A stretch of DNA of 64,000 nt from Desulfuromusa sp. (GTDB taxonomy: Bacteria; Desulfobacterota; Desulfuromonadia; Desulfuromonadales; Geopsychrobacteraceae): assembly GCA_029933365.1 (NCBI GenBank), contig JAOZOH010000001.1, positions 1 to 64,000 on the forward strand. The letters are read 5' to 3'. The stretch's first letter is position 1. Each line of letters starts with the position of its first letter. This document shows, piece by piece, positions 35,796-43,968 of this stretch. The position numbers were made by a program, and so were the translations under genes. Below the pieces are notes generated by a model. It did no database searches. It was not told where the DNA came from and worked only from the letters and a program-made list of their open reading frames with translations.

Positions 35796-38700
35796 CAGGC
35801 ATATACTCCATTCACTTCATTCATATACTCGCGCACCACCAACTGATTTAAAGTTTTAGACATGTCGGCGTTCAGGTCGAGTTTCTGTTTATTTTTAAAT
35901 TGATCAATCACCAATTTCATCATTGTGGCATCGAAAAAGCCTTCATTGTTCAAGATGTCGGCATTCTGTAAAACGATATCGTCCGCCTGCTCTTTAACGC
36001 CCATTAAGGACTCAAAAATTTGGCTTTCGTGTCCTGTGAACATTCCCTTCTCCTGCAACCGTTTGTGTAGCCGGGCGTACTTTTTATCGTGTTGATATTT
36101 CGCTTTCAGCAGTTCATTACGGCGGTTCAGCTCTCTGGCCTTTTTGAAAAGATCGCTCAGGCTGTCAATGTTTTCCTTCATCTCGTCCTGATTTACTTCA
36201 CTGAGGTTCTTCTTTTTAAAGAGCCGTTCCAACTCTTCTTTTAGGGAAATGAAGTCTGGATCAGTCGGATCGAAATTGCCCCCTAACTCTTCTCTGGTTT
36301 TGCGTAGCGTACTCTTCAAGGTGTCGGCCAGCACCAGTTCCTCTTCTGACACCTTCTCGAACATAAAGAGAACATCTTCCAGGGCCAGATTGAGCAGGCC
36401 AGATGTGTCAGTGCTGTTTTCGAGCTTCTCCTTGAGGTTGAGTAGCGCAAGGTGGTTGCTCACCTCGCGATAATAGATATTGAGGGTATTAAAATCGACC
36501 TTTTCGAGTAGTTCATAATGGCCTTGCAAGCGAATCAGGTTATACAGGCTCCTAGCGTTCCCCAATGCACTCTTTAGCTTTTGCAAGGTCTCCTTGTCCT
36601 GGATTTGACTGACTTGCTGCGCAAATAGTTCGGCATTATCTGTGTCATACAGGAAGAGGACATCTTTGATCTGAACGATCTCTTCTTCAATTTCCTCTAC
36701 CGATTTGAAGAGGTTGGAGTAATGCTCCAGTTCGTCACCGTATTCTTCTTTCAACTCTTCCCAGTAGGCCTTATTGGTCGCATCAAACTCATCGCGAATA
36801 TCGGCAAAATCGACAACAAAACCGTACTTGAAACCTTGATACGGCCGATTGACTCGGGTCAGTGCTTGTAACAGGTTGTGTCTCTTTATCACCCTCCCCA
36901 GATATAGTTTTTTCAGGCGCGGGGCATCGAAGCCGGTAAGAAGCATGTTATAGACAAAGAGTAAATCAATCTTCCCCTCTTTGAAATCATCGACCCAATC
37001 TTTGCGATCATCTTTACTTCCTATATCGTGCAGAATCAGTGCAGCAGAGCGGGCCCGGTTCTTTTTGCTGAACGTTATTTTGTAGGGAGAAATGGTTTCT
37101 GCAACCATGGCGTATTCAGGTTCTGCCATCGGCTCAGGTTCGGTCGCATACTTCTGCTGAAAGATGTCATACATCTTCTTCGCTTGTTCCGAACTGTCGC
37201 AGATCACCATGCCGCCGGTGGTGCTGTTGTCCATGGCGATACGGCTTTTTTGAAAATCCTGAACGATGTAATCGAGCATTGGTTCAACGAAATTGTGATG
37301 GGAGTAGATCAACTTTCGATCCACATCCCCCTGCATGATCTCGATTTCACTTATCGCCTTCTCCAGCTCCATCTTGTAGTTGGTTTCGATTCCTTCCCGA
37401 ATCAGACGGAGGGTGTAGCCATCGGCGATAGAGGCGTTGTAGTAGTACTTGTGGATGTAGCCACCAAATAGCTTCCTAGAGTTGACGTCGTCACCCAGTA
37501 AAGGGGTGCCGGTCAGCCCGATTTTGATAGCATTGGGATCTGACTGAGTAAGGTTGGCCAGGAAACTTCCCTGTGGGTTGTAACTTCGATGGACTTCATC
37601 AAGAAAATAGATGCGCTGGAGCTGCACATTGTAGTCTTCCGGCTTGACCACATCGGGGTCATCTTTGAACTTATGAATGTTGACGACCGTAATTTCCGGC
37701 TTGCCGGTCAGGTTGTGCACCGCACTGATCGACTTGATATCTTTGGCGAAATCTTCTCTGGTACTAACCGTATGGACGACCAGACCGCGACTGGTGAATT
37801 CCGAGTGAGCCTGGGTCGCCAGATCGAGCCGATCAACGATGAAATAAAACTTGGGCACGATTGATTTGCTGTGAAAGTAATCGGTTAAGTAATGAACGTT
37901 ATAGAATGCCAGAGCCGTTTTACCACTTCCCTGCGTGTGCCAGATAATTCCTTTCCGTATTCCCTCTTCCAGTTTCTGCTCAATTGCCTTGGTCGCAAAT
38001 ATCTGCGGATAACGCATGATATGTTTTTGCGGGCCATCGGAGGCGTTAACATAAGCAATAGAGTATTGAAGTAGGAAGGCTAAACGCTCTCGACTAAACA
38101 GCGAAGTCGACAAACGGTTGGTCGCGGTATTTGGGCTTTTGTTGGTTTTAAATTCGGGGGTGTGCTTGATGCTTGCCAAGTTATTGTCTCTCAGCACCAA
38201 GTTTTCGATCTCTTCATTTTCTGGTTTGAGCAAAGCGGATAAATCTAAGTTCTCTTCCTCTCTGAAATAATTGAACAGAGGCTTCTCATACGACGGTGAA
38301 GCGTAAAATGCTCCCTGTATTGGCTCAGATGAGTTGTCATCGTATTCCATGTTGTTTGAGAACACCATGAGCTGGGTGATATTGACAAAACGTCTGAATT
38401 TGCTGTTTTGGAATCGAGTATTGATGCGCTTGCGTTCAGCCAGAACCCCCTGCTCATTTGCCGGTTTTTTTACTTCGATAAACGACAGAGGCATCCCGTT
38501 GACAAGCAGGATGATATCGGGTCTGAACTCGTCCTCGCCGTTTTTGTAGGTCAGCTCAGTCGCTACATGAAAGGTGTTGTTGTCGAAGTTTTCAAAATCG
38601 ATAAGCTTCTCACCCGACTGATCAATGAGAAGTTCGTAGAACGCCTTGCCCAAGTCTTCGTTATCAAGAGAGAGAGTTACATCCTCCAGCAGACGCTCGA

Positions 38701-38881
38701 TGACATCGGTTTCGATATCCGGGTTTATTCTCTCGATACTCTCTTTGAAGATATCGGTAAAAATATTGGTTGAGTCGTTCCACTCTGCTCCTTTCAACGG
38801 CAGGTAGGTGTAACCGAGCCGTGTTAAATGCAGTATCGAGGGAATTTTCACCCTGCTATCTTCAGTATGCGTTTTTTTCAT
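35795..38881 (-). CDS. hsdR: Type I restriction endonuclease/translocase subunit
   Basis: About 1028 residues from ATG 38881 (GGAG upstream). N-terminal PD-(D/E)XK nuclease: PDIILLVNGMPLSFIEVKKP. SF2 motor: GIIWHTQGSGKTALA (Walker A), YFLDEVHRSY (DEAD-box), GLTGTPL, and later QALTRVNRPYQG. A long helical C terminus contacts HsdM. It opens the R-M-S operon, followed by the DUF262 gene. Apparently complete. Confidence 0.95.
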   Translation of the reverse strand: MKKTHTEDSRVKIPSILHLTRLGYTYLPLKGAEWNDSTNIFTDIFKESIERINPDIETDVIERLLEDVTLSLDNEDLGKAFYELLIDQSGEKLIDFENFDNNTFHVATELTYKNGEDEFRPDIILLVNGMPLSFIEVKKPANEQGVLAERKRINTRFQNSKFRRFVNITQLMVFSNNMEYDDNSSEPIQGAFYASPSYEKPLFNYFREEENLDLSALLKPENEEIENLVLRDNNLASIKHTPEFKTNKSPNTATNRLSTSLFSRERLAFLLQYSIAYVNASDGPQKHIMRYPQIFATKAIEQKLEEGIRKGIIWHTQGSGKTALAFYNVHYLTDYFHSKSIVPKFYFIVDRLDLATQAHSEFTSRGLVVHTVSTREDFAKDIKSISAVHNLTGKPEITVVNIHKFKDDPDVVKPEDYNVQLQRIYFLDEVHRSYNPQGSFLANLTQSDPNAIKIGLTGTPLLGDDVNSRKLFGGYIHKYYYNASIADGYTLRLIREGIETNYKMELEKAISEIEIMQGDVDRKLIYSHHNFVEPMLDYIVQDFQKSRIAMDNSTTGGMVICDSSEQAKKMYDIFQQKYATEPEPMAEPEYAMVAETISPYKITFSKKNRARSAALILHDIGSKDDRKDWVDDFKEGKIDLLFVYNMLLTGFDAPRLKKLYLGRVIKRHNLLQALTRVNRPYQGFKYGFVVDFADIRDEFDATNKAYWEELKEEYGDELEHYSNLFKSVEEIEEEIVQIKDVLFLYDTDNAELFAQQVSQIQDKETLQKLKSALGNARSLYNLIRLQGHYELLEKVDFNTLNIYYREVSNHLALLNLKEKLENSTDTSGLLNLALEDVLFMFEKVSEEELVLADTLKSTLRKTREELGGNFDPTDPDFISLKEELERLFKKKNLSEVNQDEMKENIDSLSDLFKKARELNRRNELLKAKYQHDKKYARLHKRLQEKGMFTGHESQIFESLMGVKEQADDIVLQNADILNNEGFFDATMMKLVIDQFKNKQKLDLNADMSKTLNQLVVREYMNEVNGVYA

Positions 38882-39440
38882 AATGATCCCCACTCCTAAC
38901 AAAAAACGCTGAGCTGGTTTTGGCCAGTTTCAGCGGTTTATCATGTATTAAAGAGAGTTCCCCTAGTTGAAAAACATCATCAATTCATCAGTGAAAGCAG
39001 AACATATGAAAAATACAGGTTTTTTTGAAAAAGATCAAAGCAATCATTTCTTGTTTCGGTCAAGGTTCTAGGTATGTCACCGCGTAACAACCTCTTACGA
39101 GAAATCATGGGTGGCAATGTATCGATTTCCGTGGGAAATCAAGCCAGCTCCAAGGGTGGGTTCGATGGGGGTTTGTAGCGCACTATCAAGGAAAACCGTA
39201 ATGTGTTTGGGTTTTCGAACTCTGAATTTGAGGGGAATTGAATCGAGATCAGGTTGTTAGGAGGGTGCGCGATCCGGTATTGGGTAGTATGTTTATGGCT
39301 CTTTGTGGGCTGAACCTTTACAAAACTGTTGTTCTTGGGGAGTTTTTTTGCTAAGTTCCAACTTGTATACCTTTCATCCTGTATACTGTATACAAATTTT
39401 TTACGCCGTCCCATCGGCGGAGTGGTTTGGCTGTTATTAA
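38882..39440. other. Intergenic region of about 560 bp with an operator-like palindrome
   Basis: Divergent promoter region between hsdR and the peptidase gene. Only the TGTATAC repeats near 39364-39394 stand out. A minus frame at 39139-39450 has no relatives that I recognise and poor start context. Confidence 0.5.
39363..39394 (+). promoter_or_regulatory. TGTATAC operator repeats upstream of the peptidase gene
   Basis: TGTATAC at 39364, 39380 and 39387; the last two form the perfect dyad TGTATAC-T-GTATACA (39380-39394), overlapping a TATACT -10-like hexamer 55 bp before the start codon. This looks like a repressor site of the peptidase gene. Confidence 0.55.
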
Positions 39441-40829
39441 ATGATTTCAATTGATCTGGTTGATATAGCGTCAGTTGCTGATTTTGATAAGCTCAATGGT
39501 TTCGTATCTGATCCCCTTTATAATATCCAATCTGTCATTAAGGAACTTAAATCGAGGGTTGGTACAAGAGCCACTAGGGTTTTAGTAGAATACCCTTATA
39601 GTGACCTTGACTATAATAGCGTTTATAGTAGTTTTTATACTAAGCAACATAAGAAGAGACCAAAGGATTGTTATCGTCTCCACATCTTCTCAGGAGAAGA
39701 ATTAGATGGAGATTGTTATAGGGGTTATTTGGTTTTGAGACCTTCGTTTGCTGGGCTGAGTCTTGGACGTGGTTATCTTGATCCCCGATTGTTGCTTGAT
39801 GCTGATTCTGCCTATGTGATGCAGTCGCGAAGTTTTTTTGCGAATTTGGGTGGCGATAGCTTTAGTATCGCCACATTCCCTTGGATGGCGCAGGAAACGG
39901 ATGTTGCTATTTGCGCTCACAGTGCAGTGTGGTCCATTGTTCGATATTTTTCACAGAAATACCCGCATCATCAGCAACTGAACCTTGATGATGTGGTTCA
40001 GATGACCCCTGCCTTTTTGAATCGTAAGGTGCCGTCTGACGGATTGAACTTTTTGCAAATTTCTTCGATTCTTTCTCAGGCGGGGTTCCATTGTTTATTC
40101 CTATCGAAGGATGTACATGGAGCCGATAAGATGAAAGAGAGTTTGAAAATATATATAGAGTCCGGGATTCCAATGGTGGCCGGGATGAAAAGAAAAGAGC
40201 ATGCGGTGGTTCTGGTCGGTCACGGCCGCGTAGACCATGGCAAGTTGCCTGGTGGAGTTAATGACTACACTTTGAGCTCTTCTCTGATCGACTCTTTAAT
40301 TGCTGTTGATGACAATTATCTCCCTTATATAGAAGTAGGGGAGACTGATAATTTTGCCGGATATAACATAAATGACATAGATAACGTAATTGTTCCGCTA
40401 TACGAGAAGATGTTCTTGCCTGCGGATATTATGTTGAAAAAGGTAAAAGATTTTATAGATAAGGGTGGGTATGGTTTTATTAAGAACCCTGTTCTCCGCC
40501 CTTATCTCACGTCATCAAGGTCATTGAAGAGAAAAGCGTCCTTGAGCCAGGATATGCCTGATTGTTTGAAGGACGCTACTATAGCAGTTGAAATGCCAAA
40601 GTTCGTTTGGTGCGTTGATATTTCATCTGAGGATGAGTACAGGGCTGGCCTTAATTCAGCTCGAATCATTTTGGATGCAACTGCTGGAACTTATGATCCG
40701 AATCCGTGGTTACTCGTGCACAATGGGGATCGAGTAACCTACTATGATAGGGAAGATTCAACTTGGAGAAATAAAGTTGAAAAGATTAATCCCTATGCTA
40801 TTTACGAGAACAATCTAGAAAGGGTTTGA
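39441..40829 (+). CDS. Papain-like (C39-like) cysteine peptidase candidate
   Basis: 462 residues. A Cys-His-Asp arrangement typical of papain-fold enzymes: AICAHSAVWSIVRYF around 157 (Cys nucleophile), KEHAVVLVGHG around 253 (His) and AVDDNYLPY around 290 (Asp/Asn). The C-terminal part has no known domain. A 56-residue gene starts 1 bp after its stop, so the two are a unit. It lies at the right end of the defence cluster. A role in defence or in processing the small partner is inferred. Confidence 0.6.
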   Translation: MISIDLVDIASVADFDKLNGFVSDPLYNIQSVIKELKSRVGTRATRVLVEYPYSDLDYNSVYSSFYTKQHKKRPKDCYRLHIFSGEELDGDCYRGYLVLRPSFAGLSLGRGYLDPRLLLDADSAYVMQSRSFFANLGGDSFSIATFPWMAQETDVAICAHSAVWSIVRYFSQKYPHHQQLNLDDVVQMTPAFLNRKVPSDGLNFLQISSILSQAGFHCLFLSKDVHGADKMKESLKIYIESGIPMVAGMKRKEHAVVLVGHGRVDHGKLPGGVNDYTLSSSLIDSLIAVDDNYLPYIEVGETDNFAGYNINDIDNVIVPLYEKMFLPADIMLKKVKDFIDKGGYGFIKNPVLRPYLTSSRSLKRKASLSQDMPDCLKDATIAVEMPKFVWCVDISSEDEYRAGLNSARIILDATAGTYDPNPWLLVHNGDRVTYYDREDSTWRNKVEKINPYAIYENNLERV

Positions 40830-40830
40830 T

Positions 40831-41001
40831 ATGCGTCTTTCAAGCTTGGTTGGAAAAGAGTTCAAGGATGAAGAGATCTCTGTCCCAGCTGAAAGAGAGT
40901 ACTATGAGCATTGTGACCAGAGCGGTAATCGTGAGATTAAGAAAATGCTACATGATTATGCAGCTGCCTATGAGAATGCGAAGTATTTTACCGTTAGGTA
41001 G
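40831..41001 (+). CDS. Small charged partner protein (56 aa)
   Basis: ATG 40831 follows the peptidase stop by 1 bp. Hydrophilic, helical sequence (LVGKEFKDEEI, REIKKMLHDYAAAYENAKY). No known family. Possible substrate, inhibitor or antitoxin of the peptidase, judging only from coupling. Confidence 0.55.
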   Translation: MRLSSLVGKEFKDEEISVPAEREYYEHCDQSGNREIKKMLHDYAAAYENAKYFTVR

Positions 41002-41011
41002 GTGGTCGGGA

Positions 41012-41085
41012 TTTTGTCTCTGGATTGTCTTGTTACCCCTATGTTATCCCTTCGGAGCATATGAAGAACCATGGGTTCCAAGGAT
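41012..41085 (+). repeat. Island-end repeat, right copy
   Basis: Contains TGTTACCCCTATGTTATCCC (41031-41050), identical to 753-772, with related flanks (ATTTTGTCTC before; AACCATGG and TTCCAAGG after). It is 146 bp inside attR. Confidence 0.55.
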
Positions 41086-41195
41086 TTTCCGGTTTTACCC
41101 GTGAAAGACCATGAAGGGCCGATTTAATCCAAGTTCTTTAGTAACCTACTGATAATAAAAGCAAAATTGAAAATGTGGCCGAATAGCTCATTTTT

Positions 41196-41242
41196 CTACG
41201 GATCAGAAGGCCGGGAGTTCGAATCTTCCGCGGCGCGCCATT
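41196..41242 (+). repeat. attR: 47-bp copy of the tRNA-Arg 3' end
   Basis: Exact duplicate of 638-684. There is no acceptor 5' strand or D arm before it, so this is not a tRNA gene; it is the displaced original 3' end of tRNA-Arg and marks the right border of the island. Confidence 0.9.
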
Positions 41243-41252
41243 TAAAAATTAG

Positions 41253-41287
41253 GGTCTACGGCACTTTCCGCCGTAGACCTTTTTTTT
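41253..41287 (+). terminator. Intrinsic terminator, original tRNA-Arg terminator
   Basis: GGTCTACGGC / GCCGTAGACC, 10-bp stem, 7-nt loop, then eight T. It sits at the same distance from attR as the 694 terminator from attL, as expected if this was the tRNA's terminator before insertion. Confidence 0.85.
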
Positions 41288-41358
41288 GTTTTTTGTCTGT
41301 ACTTTGTCCCTCGCTGTTAGCCAGCGATAACAATATAAAGAAGGAACAAAACTCAACC

Positions 41359-41586
41359 ATGAAAGAACAACAAAACAATGATCCTCTGCACGGACTAACT
41401 CTAGAGCAGATAGTCAATAGTTTGATTGAATATTACGGTTGGGAAGAGCTGGGTAAACAGATCACGATCAACTGCTTTATCATCAATCCCTCAGTGAAAT
41501 CGAGTCTCAAATTTCTGCGCAGAACACCTTGGGCGCGAAAACGGGTCGAAGATCTCTACCTTGTGATGAAAACAATCGGTGAATAA
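41359..41586 (+). CDS. VF530-family (DUF2132) protein
   Basis: 75 residues from ATG 41359 with GAAGGA upstream; a longer frame runs into attR and is rejected. NDPLHGLTLEQIVNSL, YYGWEELG, INCFIINPSVKSSLKFLRRTPWAR match the VF530 family, a small helical DNA-binding protein. First core gene after the island. Confidence 0.9.
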   Translation: MKEQQNNDPLHGLTLEQIVNSLIEYYGWEELGKQITINCFIINPSVKSSLKFLRRTPWARKRVEDLYLVMKTIGE

Positions 41587-42090
41587 ATGGTCATTAGCAG
41601 CCAATATATGAACGGACTTGTTCTCCTCACCGATGGAAGTGTGAATACGCTGACAAAAGTTGGATTCGGAGCCTACCTGCTGGTAACTGAATTGGAGCAT
41701 TCACTGGAAGAATTAAGTAAACAGATCAGGGTGAAACGCTTCGAGCAAACCTCCTCAACAAAACTGGAGCTGCAGACACTGCTCTGGGCACTCAATGACA
41801 CCCAGCCATTGGGACAAAAATTGACCATCTACAGCGATTCACAAAACATTATCAGACTTCCCAATAGACGTGCTCATTTGGAACAGAATGACTACCGCTC
41901 AAAGAAAAATATTCTTCTTCTAAATCATCAGCTATATCGGGAATTCTACCATTGGTTCGATCTCCTCGACTGTGAATTTGTGAAAGTTTCCGGTCATGTG
42001 GCCACCAAGCAAAAAGATAGGATCGACCAGATTTTTACCCTTGTAGATCGGTCTGCAAGAAAAGCACTACGTGGTTATGTTCCGCAATAA
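41587..42090 (+). CDS. RNase H-like protein
   Basis: 167 residues. RNase H fold with LLTDGSVNT (first Asp), SSTKLELQTLLWAL (Glu), IYSDSQNI (second Asp) and IDQIFTLVDRSARKAL (last Asp): all four carboxylates. It starts directly after the VF530 stop, so the two are co-transcribed. Probably cleaves RNA in RNA/DNA hybrids; shorter conservation than true RnhA. Confidence 0.75.
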   Translation: MVISSQYMNGLVLLTDGSVNTLTKVGFGAYLLVTELEHSLEELSKQIRVKRFEQTSSTKLELQTLLWALNDTQPLGQKLTIYSDSQNIIRLPNRRAHLEQNDYRSKKNILLLNHQLYREFYHWFDLLDCEFVKVSGHVATKQKDRIDQIFTLVDRSARKALRGYVPQ

Positions 42091-42586
42091 CTCGAACCCA
42101 ATAAGGGATTATGTGTCAACGAAGAGCTGGATCTCTTGCAGAGGAGTTTGAGTAACGAAATCGAGATGTGGATTGGCGTTGACCTGCGGGACGTGCGCAG
42201 ACTACGCAAAGCCTGCAATCGTGCTAACAGTTGTAACAAGTAAGGTCTTGATGCTGTTAAATGAGTTGTCTTTTATGGCTGATTTCCTGTAAAAAAGTAT
42301 TGCTGATATAATTCTGGTTCCTCACAAACCACCCTCAAAGGGCTAAGGCAATTGTTAATCGCAAGGATGAGCAGAAAAACAATATTTTTCAGAATGCTAT
42401 TTTTACCGTCTTCTTTGTGAAAAACATAGAGAAGAATTTAGAAACCCCGGCCAGGAATTCAAGGTATTTTATCGTGAAAGACGAATATATCATTAAAAAA
42501 TAACATTGTTTTTAATATTTGCCTGTGCTAGAAGCGAGAATATCGTGTCTCGGTTACCCTCGTAAAAACGTAGAAGGAGTTACAGC
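42091..42586. other. Gene-free region of about 500 bp before the cold-shock gene
   Basis: No convincing frame on either strand. The last 120 bp, AT-rich and directly upstream of the cold-shock gene, probably include its promoter and long 5' leader. Confidence 0.5.
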
Positions 42587-42787
42587 ATGGCAGAAGGTAC
42601 AGTAAAATGGTTTAATGATTCTAAAGGTTTTGGTTTTATTGAGCAGGACGATGGCCCAGATGTCTTTGTTCACTTTTCAGCGATCCAATCAGAAGGTTTT
42701 AAATCTCTGGCTGAAGGAGATCGTGTCACATTTGATGTAATCCAGGGAGATAAAGGTCCACAATCCGCGAACGTAATGAAAGCTTAA
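42587..42787 (+). CDS. cspA: Cold-shock protein (CspA family)
   Basis: 66 residues: [20 protein letters not shown] (RNP1) and DVFVHFSAI (RNP2), the whole OB fold. RNA chaperone that melts secondary structure, acting in the cytoplasm. GAAGGAG precedes the ATG and two terminators follow. The exact family member cannot be told. Confidence 0.95.
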   Translation: MAEGTVKWFNDSKGFGFIEQDDGPDVFVHFSAIQSEGFKSLAEGDRVTFDVIQGDKGPQSANVMKA

Positions 42788-42847
42788 ATTTGATCGTTGC
42801 CGGCAACTTCAACTGTCGGTAATAGTGTCTTTGAGGGTAAACCAAAA

Positions 42848-42878
42848 AAGCTTCGCAACTATTTTAGTTGCGAAGCTT
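42848..42878 (+). terminator. Hairpin after the cold-shock gene
   Basis: AAGCTTCGCAACT / AGTTGCGAAGCTT, 13-bp perfect stem with a 5-nt loop. No T run follows; works perhaps as a 3' stabiliser. Confidence 0.6.
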
Positions 42879-42890
42879 CAGATTACTGAC

Positions 42891-42926
42891 AAAACCCCAC
42901 ATTTTCGGATGTGGGGTTTTGTCTTT
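42891..42926 (+). terminator. Bidirectional terminator
   Basis: AAAACCCCACAT / ATGTGGGGTTTT, 12-bp perfect stem with a 6-nt loop; T-rich on both sides. It separates the cold-shock gene from the kinase relic on the other strand. Confidence 0.85.
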
Positions 42927-43031
42927 CAGGGCTGCAGGATTTTTCTTGTGAATTCAGTTAGACAAAGCCCAATGAGGCTTATAGAACCAGGATAAAACCT
43001 TTGTGAGTGGTCTGATATTAATGGATTTACA

Positions 43032-43470
43032 CTAAGACCGCCATCCGGTCGATCTGTTTACAGCGTCTTTAAATTTATCCAGATATGATTGTCTGCCGGT
43101 TTTAGGTGGATATCGCTTTATGGAACTATCCGTCAGGTTTTTTTCAATATGATGGCCTGCCGCTAATTGCGCTGTTCCATATGCTGTTAATTCTGCTGAT
43201 GATTGTACGATAACCTGTCGGTTCAACACATCAGCTAGAAACTGGCAAAAATATGGGTTTGCAGAAAGTCCGCTATCTATAGAAATTTCATCATTAATTG
43301 ACGTGAATTCATTCATTGCCGCGATCACTTCTGCAGCTCGAAGTGCGATACCTTCTAAGATAGACTGGATTAAATCTGTTGGCTGAGTATCAAGTGATAG
43401 CCCGATCCAGAGACCTCCTGCGGTTCTGTCCCAGTATGGGCAACCCAGACCAGATAATGCAGGAAAAAAA
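43032..43470 (-). pseudogene. C-terminal fragment of an FGGY-family carbohydrate kinase
   Basis: Minus frame: PALSGLGCPYWDRTAGG, LIQSILEGIALRAAEVIAAMNEF and IDSGLSANPYFCQFLADVLN, with ELTAYGTAQLAAG, the FGGY C-terminal (actin-like) half as in glycerol kinase. The N-terminal half is absent; there is no start or ribosome-binding site. A relic of about 145 codons next to another damaged gene. Confidence 0.8.
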
Positions 43471-43555
43471 CCAGATCTCTTTCAATTGTACTGGGTCGTG
43501 AGAATTGCTGAATTTGTTCGGATGAGATGGTCTGATCTGTAAAAAGGGTGTATGT

Positions 43556-43915
43556 ATGAGTCTGGATACTTTGGGACTGGTGGAGAGCCGTACCGTTGCT
43601 GCTGGAATTTTCCTGGCAGATTTAATGGTTAAGGCTGCCGAGGATGCTCTTGGCGTGGTAGAATGTAAAACGGTTTCTGCCGGAGTTATTGCTGCTGACC
43701 AGGCTCTGAAAAAAGCAGATGTCCAACTTGCTAAGTTGGTCATTGGACAGAGTATTTCTGGTAAGTCGTATTTTATTCTTAATGGCGATATCGCTGAGGT
43801 GACAGAGGCTGTTGCTGCGCCACGGGATGCACTTGACCGGTATCTTCTTGAAACAGTGATTATCCCTGCCCCTGATGAGGCCGTTATTGCGGCATTAATG
43901 AATAAAATCAGGTAG
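43556..43915 (+). CDS. BMC-domain shell protein, PduT-like, with missing part of the first domain
   Basis: 119 residues. LGLVESRTVAAGIFLADLMVKAA is the start of one BMC domain and is followed at once by a second, complete BMC domain (LGVVECKTVSAGVIAADQAL to LLETVIIPAPDEAV). Tandem BMC-T proteins such as PduT have about 180-185 residues, so about 65 are absent without frame loss. The ribosome-binding site (AAGGGTG) is intact. No other microcompartment gene is seen; with the kinase relic it may be what remains of a lost cluster. Confidence 0.72.
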   Translation: MSLDTLGLVESRTVAAGIFLADLMVKAAEDALGVVECKTVSAGVIAADQALKKADVQLAKLVIGQSISGKSYFILNGDIAEVTEAVAAPRDALDRYLLETVIIPAPDEAVIAALMNKIR

Positions 43916-43968
43916 TTTTTTGGGGAGTTGTTGATTGACTATTATTCTGGACTTTCAGGAGGCTCAAA

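Larger units (their letters stand above)
685..41195. mobile_element. Genomic island of about 40.5 kb inserted in tRNA-Arg(ACG)
   Basis: The interval between the 47-bp attL and attR holds two tyrosine recombinases (9936, 18259), a transposase-like gene, an IS3 copy and an IS3 relic, a polymerase/exonuclease module, ParB, RadC and at least four defence-type loci. No conjugation genes are visible, so it would depend on helper functions for transfer if it moves at all. Two recombinases and the nested direct repeats at 16802 and 25327 suggest a composite origin. Confidence 0.88.

Noticed and set aside
39139..39450. 103-codon minus frame upstream of the peptidase gene
   Set aside because: Overlaps the operator and promoter region; composition and start context are not convincing.
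28253..40829. CRISPR-Cas locus around the CARF nuclease
   Set aside because: No repeat array and no cas gene could be found in the window on either strand.
41167..41358. Longer N terminus for the VF530-like protein
   Set aside because: It would translate attR and the terminator; the ATG at 41359 has a ribosome-binding site and gives the family length.
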